From: Amylostereum areolatum
Taxonomy: Eukaryota > Basidiomycota > Agaricomycetes > Russulales > Stereaceae
Length of the DNA stretch: 64,000 nt
Assembly (NCBI GenBank): GCA_012932865.1
Contig: SAXG01000085.1
Span: 1 to 64,000 of the forward strand
Direction of reading: 5' to 3'
Positions 12,001 to 22,930 of the stretch are shown here, piece after piece. The stretch's first letter is position 1. Each line of letters begins with the position of its first letter. The notes under the pieces were generated by a model that was given only the letters and a program-made list of their open reading frames with translations, searched no databases and had not been told where the DNA came from. Both the position numbers and the translations under genes were made by a program.

Positions 12001-14382
12001 AGCGATGTCGAGAGCGCCGCGGACGATGATGGCACCCGTAGCCCCCATCGATCCGCCCAAACCTCACGCGCGCCCTCGCGAGACGAGTACGTCGCCCCTC
12101 AGCCCGTCGAGATCCCAACGCCCGTCCAAGTGCCCAACATCGGAACACCGCGACACTCTTCGCGAGCGTCCTCTCTCTCCTATGGTCTTACACCCTCTGA
12201 AATCGATGCCCGTGCGGCGGAAAAGCAGAAGGAGAGACACAGGCGCAAGGACAGCAACGCGTCGAGCTCTTCCCGTGCGCGGAGCATCCCCGGCATCGAG
12301 ATCCCAGGACCCATCTCGCCCACCACGTCTTCGGGCTCGCATCGCATCGGTGAGCAGCTATCCTCCGTCTGGGGCAACGCGCCCTCCAACCCATACTCCG
12401 TCGCTTCGTCCGTCGCGCAGTCGCCCCTTGAGGCCCCGAGCATCTCCGCCTCGCTTCTCAATGCCCTCAACCCCCTCGCGTCCGTCCCGGAGGAGACATA
12501 CGCGCACGCGTCCTCAAGGACGCCTAGACACGATACCCCCCGTGGTAACGGGATCGGCAGCGGCTCGCCATCGGTCGTCCCAGCTGCCGCCGGATCCACG
12601 CGCTCCATGTCGGGCGGCACCCCCCGTGGACTCGCCACGCCCCACGGCGCCCTCTCTCCCTCGCCACGCTGCGACCCCCAAACGCAGCTCCGTCGCCGCC
12701 TCCACCGTTCCCTCCATCTCACGCGCCAAGACCCCGCCGCCGGCCGAGCCCGAGCCCGGAATGCAGTCGGAGCTGCTCGCCCCGCCTACGTCGCACTCGC
12801 GCGCGGGCTCGGCGCGCGGGTCTCCAGCCAAGTCCAAGGTTCCTTCACCGAGGGTTACACGCCCACCGTCCCCTCAGCCCCCAGCGGCGGAACCAGAATC
12901 CGCTCCTGAAGCTGCTGCCGATCCTCCCGCCGACCCCGAGCCCGCTCCTGAAGTTCCGCCAGAAGCTGCTGCCGACCCTCCCGCCGAGCCAGAGCCCGTT
13001 GTCGAAGCTGCGGCCCCCCCTCCTCCAGCGCCCGAGCCTATTCCTGACCCCGAGCCCGTGAAACAGCTCTCCAAGGCGGAACAACGCAAAGCGTCCAAAG
13101 CTGCGTCCAAAGCCACGTCCAAAGCAGGCAGCAAGGCCGGCAGCAAGGCGCCCACGCCTGCAGTACAAACGCGCGCGCCGTCGCCGTCGCCGCCGGAGGC
13201 CTCTACTGAACCTGCTCCCGCTCCTCTTGAGACGGTCCCGGAGGACGCTACACCCACCCCCGCCGCCGATCCCGCCCCTGCTGCTGACCCTACTCCCGCG
13301 GTAGAACCTGAGCCTGCTGCACCCGAATCAGCACCTGCGTTGAGCACACCGAAGAAGGGCTCCAAGGCGGGGAGCAAGGCACCCACACGCGCGGCAAGCA
13401 AAGTTGGTACACCCAAGGGCTCGATGACGCCGAGGTTCGATGAGAATCCGGTGTCGTCTATGCGTTCGATGTCGCCTGCTCTCTCACCACGGAGACGACG
13501 GCCCAGGCGGCGACGGAGGCAGAGACGACGGCTGCTGCCGTCGATGCCGCTTCAGCGCCGGCTGGATCTGACCATGGAGCGACCGGCGGTGACGCTCCCG
13601 TCGATAACGCCGCCACCGCGGATCCTCTGGCTGCCGGCGGGGACAACGCCGACACGTTCGAGTTTCTCGAATCGACGCCGGGAGCGTTCCCCACCGGCGA
13701 CGCCACTGGCACTGGATCAGGATCGCTCTTCGATCTTCCTCCAGGTGGTGGCGGCGCGGAGACTAAGACGGAATCATCCTCGTTCGGAGGGTTCCTTGGG
13801 GCGGCGAGGGGGGCGGCGAAGAGCTTGGGTGCATGGGGCGGGATCGCAGGGGGAAGTACCCCGGAGAAGGAGACAGAGAGTACGTGGGGTGGTGGCGGCG
13901 CGGGCGGTGGGTGGGGAGCGATTGGGGGCAGCGGGAAGAAGAAACCCTCCGCGCCGGCGTGGGGCTTCGGTGCGAGTGGTGGAGGAGGCTCGACGCTCGA
14001 CACTTGGGGAGATGAGGGAGGAAACACCGGCGGCGACGATGCGTGGACCGGAGCCGGAGACGGATTTGGAGAGGCCGCTGCCGGCGATGCAGCCAATGCC
14101 AACTCCCTCTCGGTGGACACTAGCGCGCCTGCCCAGGGAAGCGAGGGAGTCCCAGCGTCGGCGGTGCCGACGACGGCAATGTCAACGGATATGTCGAGAC
14201 TAACGACGCCTGCTGGGGAGACAGCTCCAGAGGCCGGGGAGGAGAAGAAGGAGGAGAAAAAGGAAGACGAAGAAGATTGGTGGGGCGCAACGACGAAGAA
14301 GGGCAAGAAAAAAGGCAGCGCTGCTAGCGGAGGGGTAACGCCTGCTCCATCGAGTGGAAAGAAGAAGAGGGGCGGGAAGTAG
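9042..14382 (+). CDS. Hsp70/HSPA12-like ATPase with a long disordered C-terminal tail
   Basis: The actin-like ATPase of the distant Hsp70 group (HSPA12-like) is split over about nine exons to 11.9 kb. The phosphate-1 loop is LAFDVGTTFSG, the phosphate-2 loop is VADAGGGTLDISSYA, and the adenosine motif is WLVGGFAASTWLF. Other matching segments are NSKIPTIMYYDSHGTVMAAG, IRFVTEGEASLHACV and VADGAIGFYCDHHVSTRMSK. The substrate-binding part of classical Hsp70 is absent, as expected for this group. The last ATPase exons (IKWVDHGKTKYGPASIVYNE) continue without stop into about 800 codons of low-complexity sequence: DARAAEKQKERHRRKDSNAS, PEP/APE repeats, SKAASKATSKAGSKAGSK, then DDAW/WG-rich sequence and a Lys-rich end. 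Frame breaks near 12668 and 13484 interrupt the tail. There is no convincing separate start for a second gene, so I annotate one fused gene, but two genes remain possible. The first intron (about 9175-9684) is unusually long and holds an inverted repeat. Confidence 0.65.
9376..9460. repeat. Imperfect inverted repeat (hairpin) inside intron 1
   Basis: The arms 9376-9395 and 9441-9460 are reverse complements over 20 bases with one mismatch. Pairing continues imperfectly into the 45-base middle, centred on a CCTAGGATCCGG core. It lies in the roughly 510-base first intron of the Hsp70-like gene, where neighbouring introns are about 50-70 bases. Confidence 0.8.
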
Positions 14383-14731
14383 GCCACTGGTGGGTGGTCT
14401 TAGTGTAATGTCACGCCGTGTACGAATCACGATTACTTCGGCTTTGGATCAGTTTCAATTTGTACAAATTTCGATGTATGCTTAGATCTGTTGTCCATGT
14501 ACGTTTATACTGCTATACTATCATACCCTGCTGTGCTCTTGTATCACCATCCCTATGTTGCTGAAGGTCGAGACAACTTTCAGTCTAGGGATGCGACGCG
14601 CAGAGTCGTCTCACGTGATCGCGCGTACAGAGTCGGCGCCGTAACCCCCGCGGTTACAGTTTTCCTCAATTCATACATATTCACAGGAGTCACAGCTCAT
14701 CCGAACGATATCCACGCAGTTTTACGCCTTC
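14383..14731. other. Intergenic between the Hsp70-like gene and SGD1
   Basis: AT-richer 3' flank followed by a short promoter for the downstream gene. No coding frame is recognised. Confidence 0.5.
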
Positions 14732-17700
14732 ATGAGACCAAACAAGGGACCCAAGCTTCCTGATGCGCTTGTAGAGCGACTAGGAGACCAATCACCAGGC
14801 GAGTTCCTTGACCTGGCGACGCTTTTCATAGAACTGACCGTGCACTTGCAGCGGAAAATCTTGGCAAGGCGCACAAGTGGAAACCTAAAATATCGCGAAA
14901 GGAGGGCCGGAAACAGGATAGATACGAAAAGAAACAACGTAAAGCCACATTCTTCGCTACAGGATCGAAACGCGTGGCTGAAGACCATCCCGAGTCCCCG
15001 CAACGGAAAAAAGTCCGCTTTACCTCGTCAAACGGAACTATCACGGGTTCTCTTCCCCAATCCAAACCCTCCCAGCCCTCGAAGCCCGCCGTGAAGGCGT
15101 CCAAACGCCCCTCCGAGGACACACCTAAAGCAAAGTCAAAATCCGCACTGCAAAAGCTTGCCGACCGCGCGGTGCCCTCGTCGACTCCACGAACGCAGAA
15201 GGAGAAGGACGACGATGCATACATCCAATATCTGGAGGCGAAGCTGGGGATGGGTAAAGGGAAGGGTAGCTCGAAAAAGGGTGCATTGCTTGAAGGGGAG
15301 TTTGGCGATGATGGTCTGGATGGTGGGTTTTCAAGTTTCTTCCTGTGATGTGTTATAGTGTTGATCTGTTGACAGATTTATTAAGTGGGCTGGACTCCAT
15401 CCTGCAACCTCCTTTGACCAAAGTGCGTTGTCTTCCCACTTGACGTGAGCGATAATGAATGACTTTGTTCATAGACTCCCTATGAGACCAAAGACGAGGA
15501 CGCTGAGGATAACTCCGATGAAAATGATGACGAAGACACAGATGAGGACGAAGACGATTTCGGGACGGAAGATGACGAGGATGCAAAGGAATGGACTGGT
15601 TTCCATCTTTCTGAAGACGATGTTGCAAAAGCAGAGGGGATTGGGCCATCGAGTGACAAGCCCTCTTTACCGGAAGATACTCCTACAGGTGCGTGCACGT
15701 TCCTCCTACCTAGAGTTTCTATAATAACCGCCTGCTCAGGATCACGCTACGTTCCGCCACATCTACGAAAACGGACTGAAACAAACCAAGATTCCGAAGA
15801 AGCGATCAAGCTTTCGCGACAACTAAAGGGTCTGCTTAACCGGTGGGGTGCCTTCTGAACGTCCCTACGTAGCTAGTCGTTGACCGTTGAAGACAGATTG
15901 AGCGAACAAAATATCTCGGGCATTTTGGACGAGATTGAAGAAATATACAGAAAACATCGACGACATGGTCAGCCGTTCCCTCCATTTCCTTCTTCATCTG
16001 GTTATTTACACGTCCGTAGATGTAACGGAAAAGTTGACCGACCTCATCATCAATGGGATTTCTTCGCATTCATCCCTCCTGGATTCCTACGTGGTGCTGC
16101 ATGCCGCATTGATATCTAGCCTCCATAAAATTGTGGGCGTCGAATTTGGTTGGCTGTTCCCTCTTTACGGATGATCTGCCAACTAATTAATATCTCAGCC
16201 GCATCATTCGTCCAGAACGTGGTCGCGTCATACGAAAAGCACTATAGCCTCATGCTTACTTCAACTGACAACCCAAATGAAGTGGTGGAGGACGACAGCC
16301 GCGGGAAAGAATGCTCAAACCTTATTGTCCTCCTCTCCGAATTATACAACTTCCAAGTCATATCCTGTGTCCTGGTGTACGACGTCATTCGTACCCTTCT
16401 TAACGCGGAGCTCACCGAGCTCAACGTTGAACTTCTACTCAAGTTGCTTCGGAGTAAGCTTCAGCCTATCATTTTATCTTTTCCTTGCTAACGATATGAA
16501 GGTTCTGGTCAACAATTGCGACAGGACGACCCGTCGGCACTCAAAGATATTGTCCAGATTGTCCAGGCCAAAATATCGGAGAATGAGGCATCTTCAAGGT
16601 ATGCTGTGAACCAACCCCCCTTCTCTTTTGCGCCTTGTTGATGTACTGTTGGCAGTTCCCGTACACGGTTTATGGTCGAAACTTTGATCAACCTGAAGAA
16701 TAATAAGACCAAACGGGCGGCAACTCAACACGCTGGTGGCGATTCGGTTGACAGGCTGAAGAAATTCCTGGTGGGGTTGAACAAGAAGCGGCACGGTATG
16801 TTGTCACCGTCTCCTCATAACTGCTTTGCACCAATATTCGTGTGGGCTAGTCATGGCAAACGATCCCCTTCGGGTTACGTTGGACGACCTACACTCCGCA
16901 GAGAGTCGCGGGAAATGGTGGCTCGTGGGCGCTGCGTGGGGTGGTGATCCATTGGCGGAACGACAGGAGCAACGTGATGCCGCCCCGGCCATGTCTCAAA
17001 GCGTGCCATCCGAAAATGCGCTGCTCAAGCTGGCGAAGAAGCAGGGCATGAATACCGATATTCGGAGGAGTATATTCGTTGTGTTGATGAGCAGCGATGT
17101 AAGCATATCGTTATTTTGAGCTTATGTGCTCGGTCCTGACGCTGTGACAGGATTACGTCGATGCGTGCGAGCGACTGGCCCAGTTAAACCTCAAGGAGAT
17201 CCAACAGCGCGAGATCATTCGCGTCATTCTTCACTGTTGCGGGAACGTATGTACTATTTCGTGTCTCCCAATAACACCACCGTCTCATACTCCAGCCCCA
17301 GGAAAAGACATACAATCCGTACTACACCTTCATCGCCCAGCATCTCTGCAAAATGTCGCACTCGTACAAAGTAACCCTCCAGTTTTGTTTATGGGATTTT
17401 CTCCGAGATCTTGGCGAGACCACGGTGGGTGGGGCTGAGATCATCAAGAACCTACAGGACAACGTCGACTTCGACAACACAAAAACTATCTCGTCTTCAC
17501 GGAAGCGAAACGTTGCCAAAGCCTACGGGTGGTGGGTCGCGCGCGACTGTGTATCGTTGGCTATCTTGAAGGTACGGCCGCTTGTCAACCACGCTTTTTG
17601 CAGAGACTGAATCCGTAACATAGCCGGTGGACTTCGTTGCTGCGAAGCCACAAACACGAAAGTTCCTCGCCGAGTTCTTCGAGCAAGTCTTCATAAACAG

Positions 17701-17950
17701 TCAAACACCCACTCCGGTGCTTTCTTCCAAAGTGAGCGACCTCCCTACCACGCGGAACAAGGGTGCCGTGGAAGCGATATTCATTAAAGCGACGCGAATG
17801 GAGGCGTTGGCCATGGGGCTCGTATACTTTATCTCGGAGACATTCCGGTCGCGAAAAACGGAGGATTATGAAGCTAAATTTTTCACTTGGGCAAGCAATG
17901 TGGCGAAGCAGACGCTGCGGACTGGGGTTGATATCGTGCCAACGTTGTAA
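14732..17950 (+). CDS. SGD1: Nucleolar MIF4G/MA3 protein SGD1/NOM1, 40S ribosome biogenesis
   Basis: The SGD1/NOM1 family acts in nucleolar 18S rRNA processing with DEAD-box helicase partners. Exon 1 (MRPNKGPKLPDALVERLG) joins the family signature AHKWKPKISRKEGRKQDRYE through a GC..AG intron at 14799-14851. A Lys/Ser-rich region and an acidic stretch (DENDDEDTDEDEDDFG) precede the hallmark SRYVPPHLRKR near 15740. The MIF4G domain runs from LLNRLSEQNISGILDEIEEI to the segment DPLRVTLDDLHSAESRGKWW. The MA3 domain follows: TDIRRSIFVVLMSSDDYVDA, LKEIQQREIIRVILHCC, YNPYYTFIAQHLCKMSHSYK. It ends near SNVAKQTLRTGVDIVPTL. I count about eleven introns, all in phase when spliced, so this gene appears intact. 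Confidence 0.93.
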
Positions 17951-17999
17951 TCAATGCGACACGGTGTTAGTACATGTTTTTATATATGCGTTTGTCGAT

Positions 18000-18906
18000 C
18001 TACACAGGCTTTTGGAACGCAATTGTTACGTAAACGCTGCCACTCTGCCCTCCAAAGGAAATCGCTCGATGCTGAACGCGTGAACTGGGCACCCAGAATA
18101 TCAGTCCACATTATATAGCGAACGGACATGAGGGAACCTACTGATAAACCAAACCAGCTTGGGGGTTGGCGAAGCTCTGCTTCAGCTCTTCCTCCGTGAA
18201 GTTGCAGGCTGAAATAGATCGTTGAAAACCCAACCGCAAAATGAAGTGAGGTGCACTTTACAAGTGATCAAGAAAAATCCACCCGGCTTGAGCAGGGGCG
18301 TAACACGCGAGGGATACGCTGCCGCAGGCGATCGTCCTTGTGCATCCTTCTCCCCCAGTGCTATGGCATCGTATGTCCCCTTATCCAGCAGCAGATCCCA
18401 TCGGCCCGTCTGACCTTCCAAAAGCGTCGGCGCTTCAGATAAAAAATCGCATTCAGAAAACGAGACGTCAGGGCATTCGCGCGCCTGGGATATCATCGTT
18501 GCTAGTTTGACGGCATCCGCGCTATAATCGACGCCCCTAAGCCGGGAGGCTGTATATCCCGCCTCCTGAAGGGAGAAGAGAAGAGTCCCGTTGCCGCTGC
18601 CGATTTCGAGAATGTAGGGGTCGGTGTTCGGCGGGACGTTATCCAGCGCCCAGTCAGTCATTTTCTCAACGCTGTCCTCGCCGAACCTGCACGTCTCCAT
18701 CGGATATGGAAGAGATTCGGAGTGTGACATCAAGACAGACTCACCAGACTTCACCCTCGTCGCCGTTCTCCTCGAAGTTGGCCACCTCTTGCTCATAGAC
18801 ATTGTCCCAACTGGGGGAGGATTTCAGAGTGAACCTTCACGTTAGAAGATTCTGCGCACTGGGTTTTGGTGCCAAGGCGAGATGGCTCGAGCTCAGAGGT
18901 GCTCAT
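18000..18906 (-). CDS. EFM4: eEF1A lysine methyltransferase EFM4 (METTL10 family)
   Basis: A seven-beta-strand SAM methyltransferase that modifies lysine of translation elongation factor eEF1A. The spliced protein starts MSTSELEPSRLGTKTHWDN (the last three residues from exon 2), then VYEQEVANFEENGDEGEVWF and GEDSVEKMTDWALDNVPPN. The SAM-binding motif I is ILEIGSGNGTLLFSLQEAG, followed by GVDYSADAVKLA and the post-II segment RWDLLLDKGTYDAIAL. LLKPGGFFLITSCNFTEEEL and the C-terminal strand SFGGQSGSVYVTIAFQKPV close the fold. Four introns are visible, all splicing in frame; the family-specific WDN..NFEE..DEGE start signature fixes the 5' exons. It is convergent with SGD1, with stop codons about 50 bases apart. 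Confidence 0.92.
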
Positions 18907-19213
18907 CGTTGTTCGGGTTGGATCGGTGATGGAGGTATAGAGCAGACCTAGGTAAACATAACATAAAACCCATGAAATCTGCTTAGTCAGCTAACCGGAC
19001 AGCGAAGGCCCTCGCGCTCATTTCGGGGGGATGGTAGGTGCACTATGGAGGCAGTCGAGGTCCGAGGACAGAGGGGTGAAGGAGATTATGCATTGCAATA
19101 ATTATACAGAAGATGAGGAGATAGAATATGGAGACCAGGCTGAAACGACTGTTCGTATCCTTCAGCCACAAAAAGTCGTAGCAGATGTAGGGAGGGCGTA
19201 CCAGGAAAGAAGA

Positions 19214-19591
19214 CTACCTTGACTTGAGTTCCTTCTCTAGCATATCCTTTGCCTCGTTGATCTTACTTGCAAGGTAAGGCGCGCCTCCACGGTCGGGGTG
19301 GTTGGCCAGCATGAATCTGGCGGTGTGCGTCCTTCAGCCTGGTACGCAGTGTGGGTCCATCCCTAATACGGCCATCGTCAGAGATTTAGAAAGGAATGGA
19401 GCTAGTTGTGAATCGACGTACTTCAGACCGAGAATTGCAATTGCCTCTTTCCTGTCCATCTTCGCCCTGAAGCCTCCCTTGACCCATTCGTCCGCCGCCC
19501 TCTTTCCTCCAATGACACCGGTTTTGATGAGATGACGGCCGGTCAGTGCTGCGGCAATAGCGCCAACGCCAACGAGAATGGGAGTGGCCAT
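19214..19591 (-). CDS. PAM18: Mitochondrial import motor J-protein PAM18/TIM14
   Basis: PAM18 is the inner-membrane J-protein that stimulates mtHsp70 (Ssc1) at the TIM23 channel. Exon 1 holds the short N-terminus and transmembrane helix ([17 protein letters not shown]), then [14 protein letters not shown]. After an intron the J-domain runs [16 protein letters not shown], then [32 protein letters not shown] and stop. The HPD motif is present. One extra base near 19313 (between I and M of the HRQI-MLANHPD stretch) breaks the frame; both sides are strongly conserved, so an assembly error is the simplest reading. The start at 19591 gives the expected short protein; a longer upstream frame exists. 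Divergent from the helicase gene, sharing about 400 bases. Confidence 0.88.
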
Positions 19592-19990
19592 GAGAGCAGA
19601 GGGTGAAGAGGTCGTGAAGGGTAGAGTCGAAGGAGTCGCGAGACGGCGCGAGTGGAGGGTCTCGGAAACAGCCGAGCCTCCGAGAGTCGCGACGTCCGTC
19701 CGTCTTTCAACGTTCAACGTTCAACTTGCGTCCTTCGACCGCCTATCTGACTTTCATCGTCCGCGATCTGTTTGTCTCTCAAAGGGAATAGGGGTATTTC
19801 ACTGCTTGTCGACAACCCTCCGCAGGCTCCGCGCTCAAAATAGCGGCAGACATAGACGCGTGCGTGAAGAAGGCGCAACCTTGGGTCCGTAACGGGTTCA
19901 AAGACGCGTTGACGGAATCGATAGCGTGTGGCGTCCTTCTTCACCAACCACCACCATCTCCAGCACCTATCGAACGTATAACCAGCCACC
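19592..19990. promoter_or_regulatory. Divergent promoter region of PAM18 and the helicase gene
   Basis: No gene recognised. The two start codons point away from each other across 399 bases. Confidence 0.5.
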
Positions 19991-22763
19991 ATGCCTCCCA
20001 CTGCTCGCGACTCTACCACTGGTTTCGTGGAGCAGAACCTGATCGACGACATGCTCCCGTCCATTCAATGGAAAATCGTACACGAGTCTAAACTCACACA
20101 CGACGATATCGGATGGCTTTGGGGCCCGAAGCCCAGCGCCGTGCACACCGTCGGCATGGCTGCCTCGTATTCGCAGAGCGGTGGCATTCCCGTTCTTGCT
20201 CTTGCGTGCTCTAAAGCGGATTTCGCGCGGGTGCTCGTCATACAGACATACAGCGGCAAGCCGGCCAAGTCCAGCAAGACCCAGAACCTCGACGGGCGCC
20301 AGCTCCTCGAGCGCGAGGTCTTTCGCAACCCTATCTGCCGTCTCTTCGCGTTCGACATCACTCCTCTCGTACTCACGATCTATCTCCAACTCGACTGTCA
20401 TGTTACCGACGCCATCGACATCGTCTCCGCTCTGCCCGTAAAATCATCTCTTGAATCCATCCGTTTCATGGTCCAGATGGCCGACGACTCTACTTCCATC
20501 CATGAGCGGAATATAGTCTCCCTTCTCGACGACGTCCTCTTCCAGGATTCAGCGCCTATCACCAATCTTGTTCAGAGAGCATGGGTTTCTGCCTACACCA
20601 CTAGCATCGATCTCGGAACCTTGCAAGAACACTTTTATAAGGCCGCCAAGATTGACACGACAAAGTTCTCGGATATAGTCCGTCCCCGTTCGCTGTCCGA
20701 TAAATATGTAGCTAATTTTCTTTCAGCAACTCCGAACCCTTGCCAAGTGGGCTAGCGACAGCCTCCGCGCCAATATCCTGAAGCCTGTACTCAGTCAGAA
20801 TGAGATATCAACCTCCAACTGGAACAACAAGAAGCAGAATGTGCAAATGCACTCTAGCCGCTTCCAAAAACGATTGCAGGGTTCCCAATCAGTAAGCTCT
20901 ATTGTTTCCATACCTCTTCCAGGGGCTGATCTGTGATATAGAATGTTCAAATCCGTCTCGGTCAAGGAGCCGAAAGCTACATTGTTTCGGGGACAATTGC
21001 TTCTGTTGCTGGACGCACAGCAACTGTGAAGACAACAGATGGTGTCAACCTACACAACAAAACCATCTCTTCTGTTACAACTGTTGGTCGTGATGTTCTC
21101 ACAAGGGCTGAAGTTCAGAGAGCTCAGGCTGTACTTGGCATGCTTCAGGGTGTGGTTCCTCTCTGGAATAACCCCTTTCTTCAAGCTATCTGGCTCACAT
21201 CTGAGGAGGTTACCTGGCCAGACACATTCTCCTCTTCAGACAAACCCATCTCTATTGAAGCTATCAATCCCAATTATCCTATCAACTCTTCCCAGTCTTC
21301 TGCTGTTGAGCAGATGCTATCTGATTCCCCAGACTCGCGCATAGTTCTAGTGCAGGGTCCTCCAGGCACTGGAAAAACCAGTGTTATTGCCACATTTGTT
21401 CTCTCTGCTTGCAATGCTGGTCAGAAGGGCATCTGGCTCACTGCTCAGTCCAATGTTGCTGTCAAGAACATTGCAGAGAAACTCCACAATATTGGCTTCA
21501 CAAAATGGAAGCTTATCATATCTGCAGAGTTTCACTTTGATTGGTCAGTTTTTCTAGCTTGAGTTTGGTTGATATTTTGCTGATGATGTTTGTGATAGGC
21601 ATGAGCATCTGTACCAAGAAGTCTCTCAACACCTTATACGCACAGATGAACTTCCTACAGGCTCTGCTCTTTCAAAGGCTCTTGATGGTGCTCAAGTTAT
21701 TCTGTGCACTGTCAGCATGCTCTCCAACCTACGCCTCAAAAAGCTGGGTTTCATGAGATATATCCCATTGACTACCCTCATCATTGATGAGGCAAGTCAG
21801 ATTGAAGTGGGAGACTATGTCTCTGTTTTCAACAACTACAACACCATCAGAAAGGTCTGTTTCATTGGTGATGACAAACAGTGTAGGCTTTCTCTATGTT
21901 CCCCTTATTGTCTGTTCTGATAGCTCTTTTCAGTACCACCCTTTGGAACAGACGACAATGAAACACTGCAGAGTATTTTTGAGATGGAGCACCTTCGCTC
22001 CTCAGCTAACTTTCTTGACACCCAATGTGAGTCTTCTAACCAATCCTCCCCTTCTCTCAATTTAATCTGATCTTAGACCGAATGCCTCCTCAAATTGGAG
22101 AATTCATCTCTGAACAAATCTATGACAGCAACCTAAATTCCAACCCTAAACACCCAATCACCTCTGACACTCTTGCCTGCCACTTTGTTGATGTTCCTGA
22201 GGGTGCTGAGAGGCACAATGGGACAAGTTGGGTTGTGGGTCTCTTTGTTTTCTCTCACCTGATTTTATTCTGATTTTTATTGCACTTTCCCCACTAGAAT
22301 CACAAAGAGGTAGAAGGCTGTTGTGCACCTGGCTCGTCATTTTCAAGAAGAGGATAAAAAATTCCGCATCATCACACCCTATGATCCTCAGAGACAGCTG
22401 CTTGAAGATGCACTGAAAGAGAATGACCTCTATTGGAATGACAAATGCTTCAATATTGACTCTTTTCAAGGCAATTTTCCACTCTCATACCCAATTCTCA
22501 CTACTCATTTTTCACCTGTGTAGGAAATGAGGAAGATTTTATCATCATCTCAGTCGTGCGGACCAGGGATCTTGGTTTTCCTAACCAGCCTTAGGCGTAC
22601 CAATGTCATGCTGACTCGGTGCAAGATGGGCATGTATATTTGCTCCAGCAAAGCCTTTTTGAAGGGTAAGAAGGGGTCTCAGTGTCTGGTTGGGAAGATG
22701 GCAGCAGCATTTGGGGATCAGAGCTGGATCAGCTGGGAGGACCTCATTGGTGGAAACTTCTGA
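19991..22763 (+). CDS. SF1 (Upf1-like) helicase with an exonuclease-like N-terminus
   Basis: The first exon (19991 to about 20690) resembles a degenerate 3'-5' exonuclease/RNase H-like fold: VGMAASYSQSGGIPVLALAC, DGRQLLEREVFRNPICRLFA, LDCHVTDAIDIVSAL. The later exons carry a full set of SF1B motifs: I VQGPPGTGKTSVIATFV, Ia WLTAQSNVAVKNIAE, II TLIIDEASQIE, III CFIGDDKQLPPFGTDD, IV YRMPPQIGEFISEQIY, V NIDSFQGNEEDFIIISVVRT and VI SLRRTNVMLTRCKMGMYI. It should unwind RNA or DNA 5'-3'. Introns near 21545-21600, 21883-21934 and 22027-22077 splice in frame; one near 22470-22523 has a GC donor. Single-base frame breaks lie near 22314 (extra G after KEVE) and near 22581 (between motifs V and VI). From about 21010 the sequence is AT-richer and almost lacks CpG, unlike exon 1. 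Whether the gene is functional is uncertain. Confidence 0.75.
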
Positions 22764-22930
22764 AACTATGCACTCTGGGTGAGTTCCATCTCCTCTGCTT
22801 TTTTCCTAGTTTAAAATGACCGATTTTCAAACAGCCTTTTGGCTTACCAAGTTACTCTGCAACATGCAGAATCAAAGAACAGAAAAACTTATCACACCCT
22901 GTACCATAGTTGTTAAATTATATGGAAATA

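Noticed and set aside
11975..14203. 742-codon plus-strand frame as a separate gene starting at 11975
   Set aside because: Its first 230 codons are out of frame with the coding signal; the tail is better read as a continuation of the Hsp70-like gene with frame breaks.
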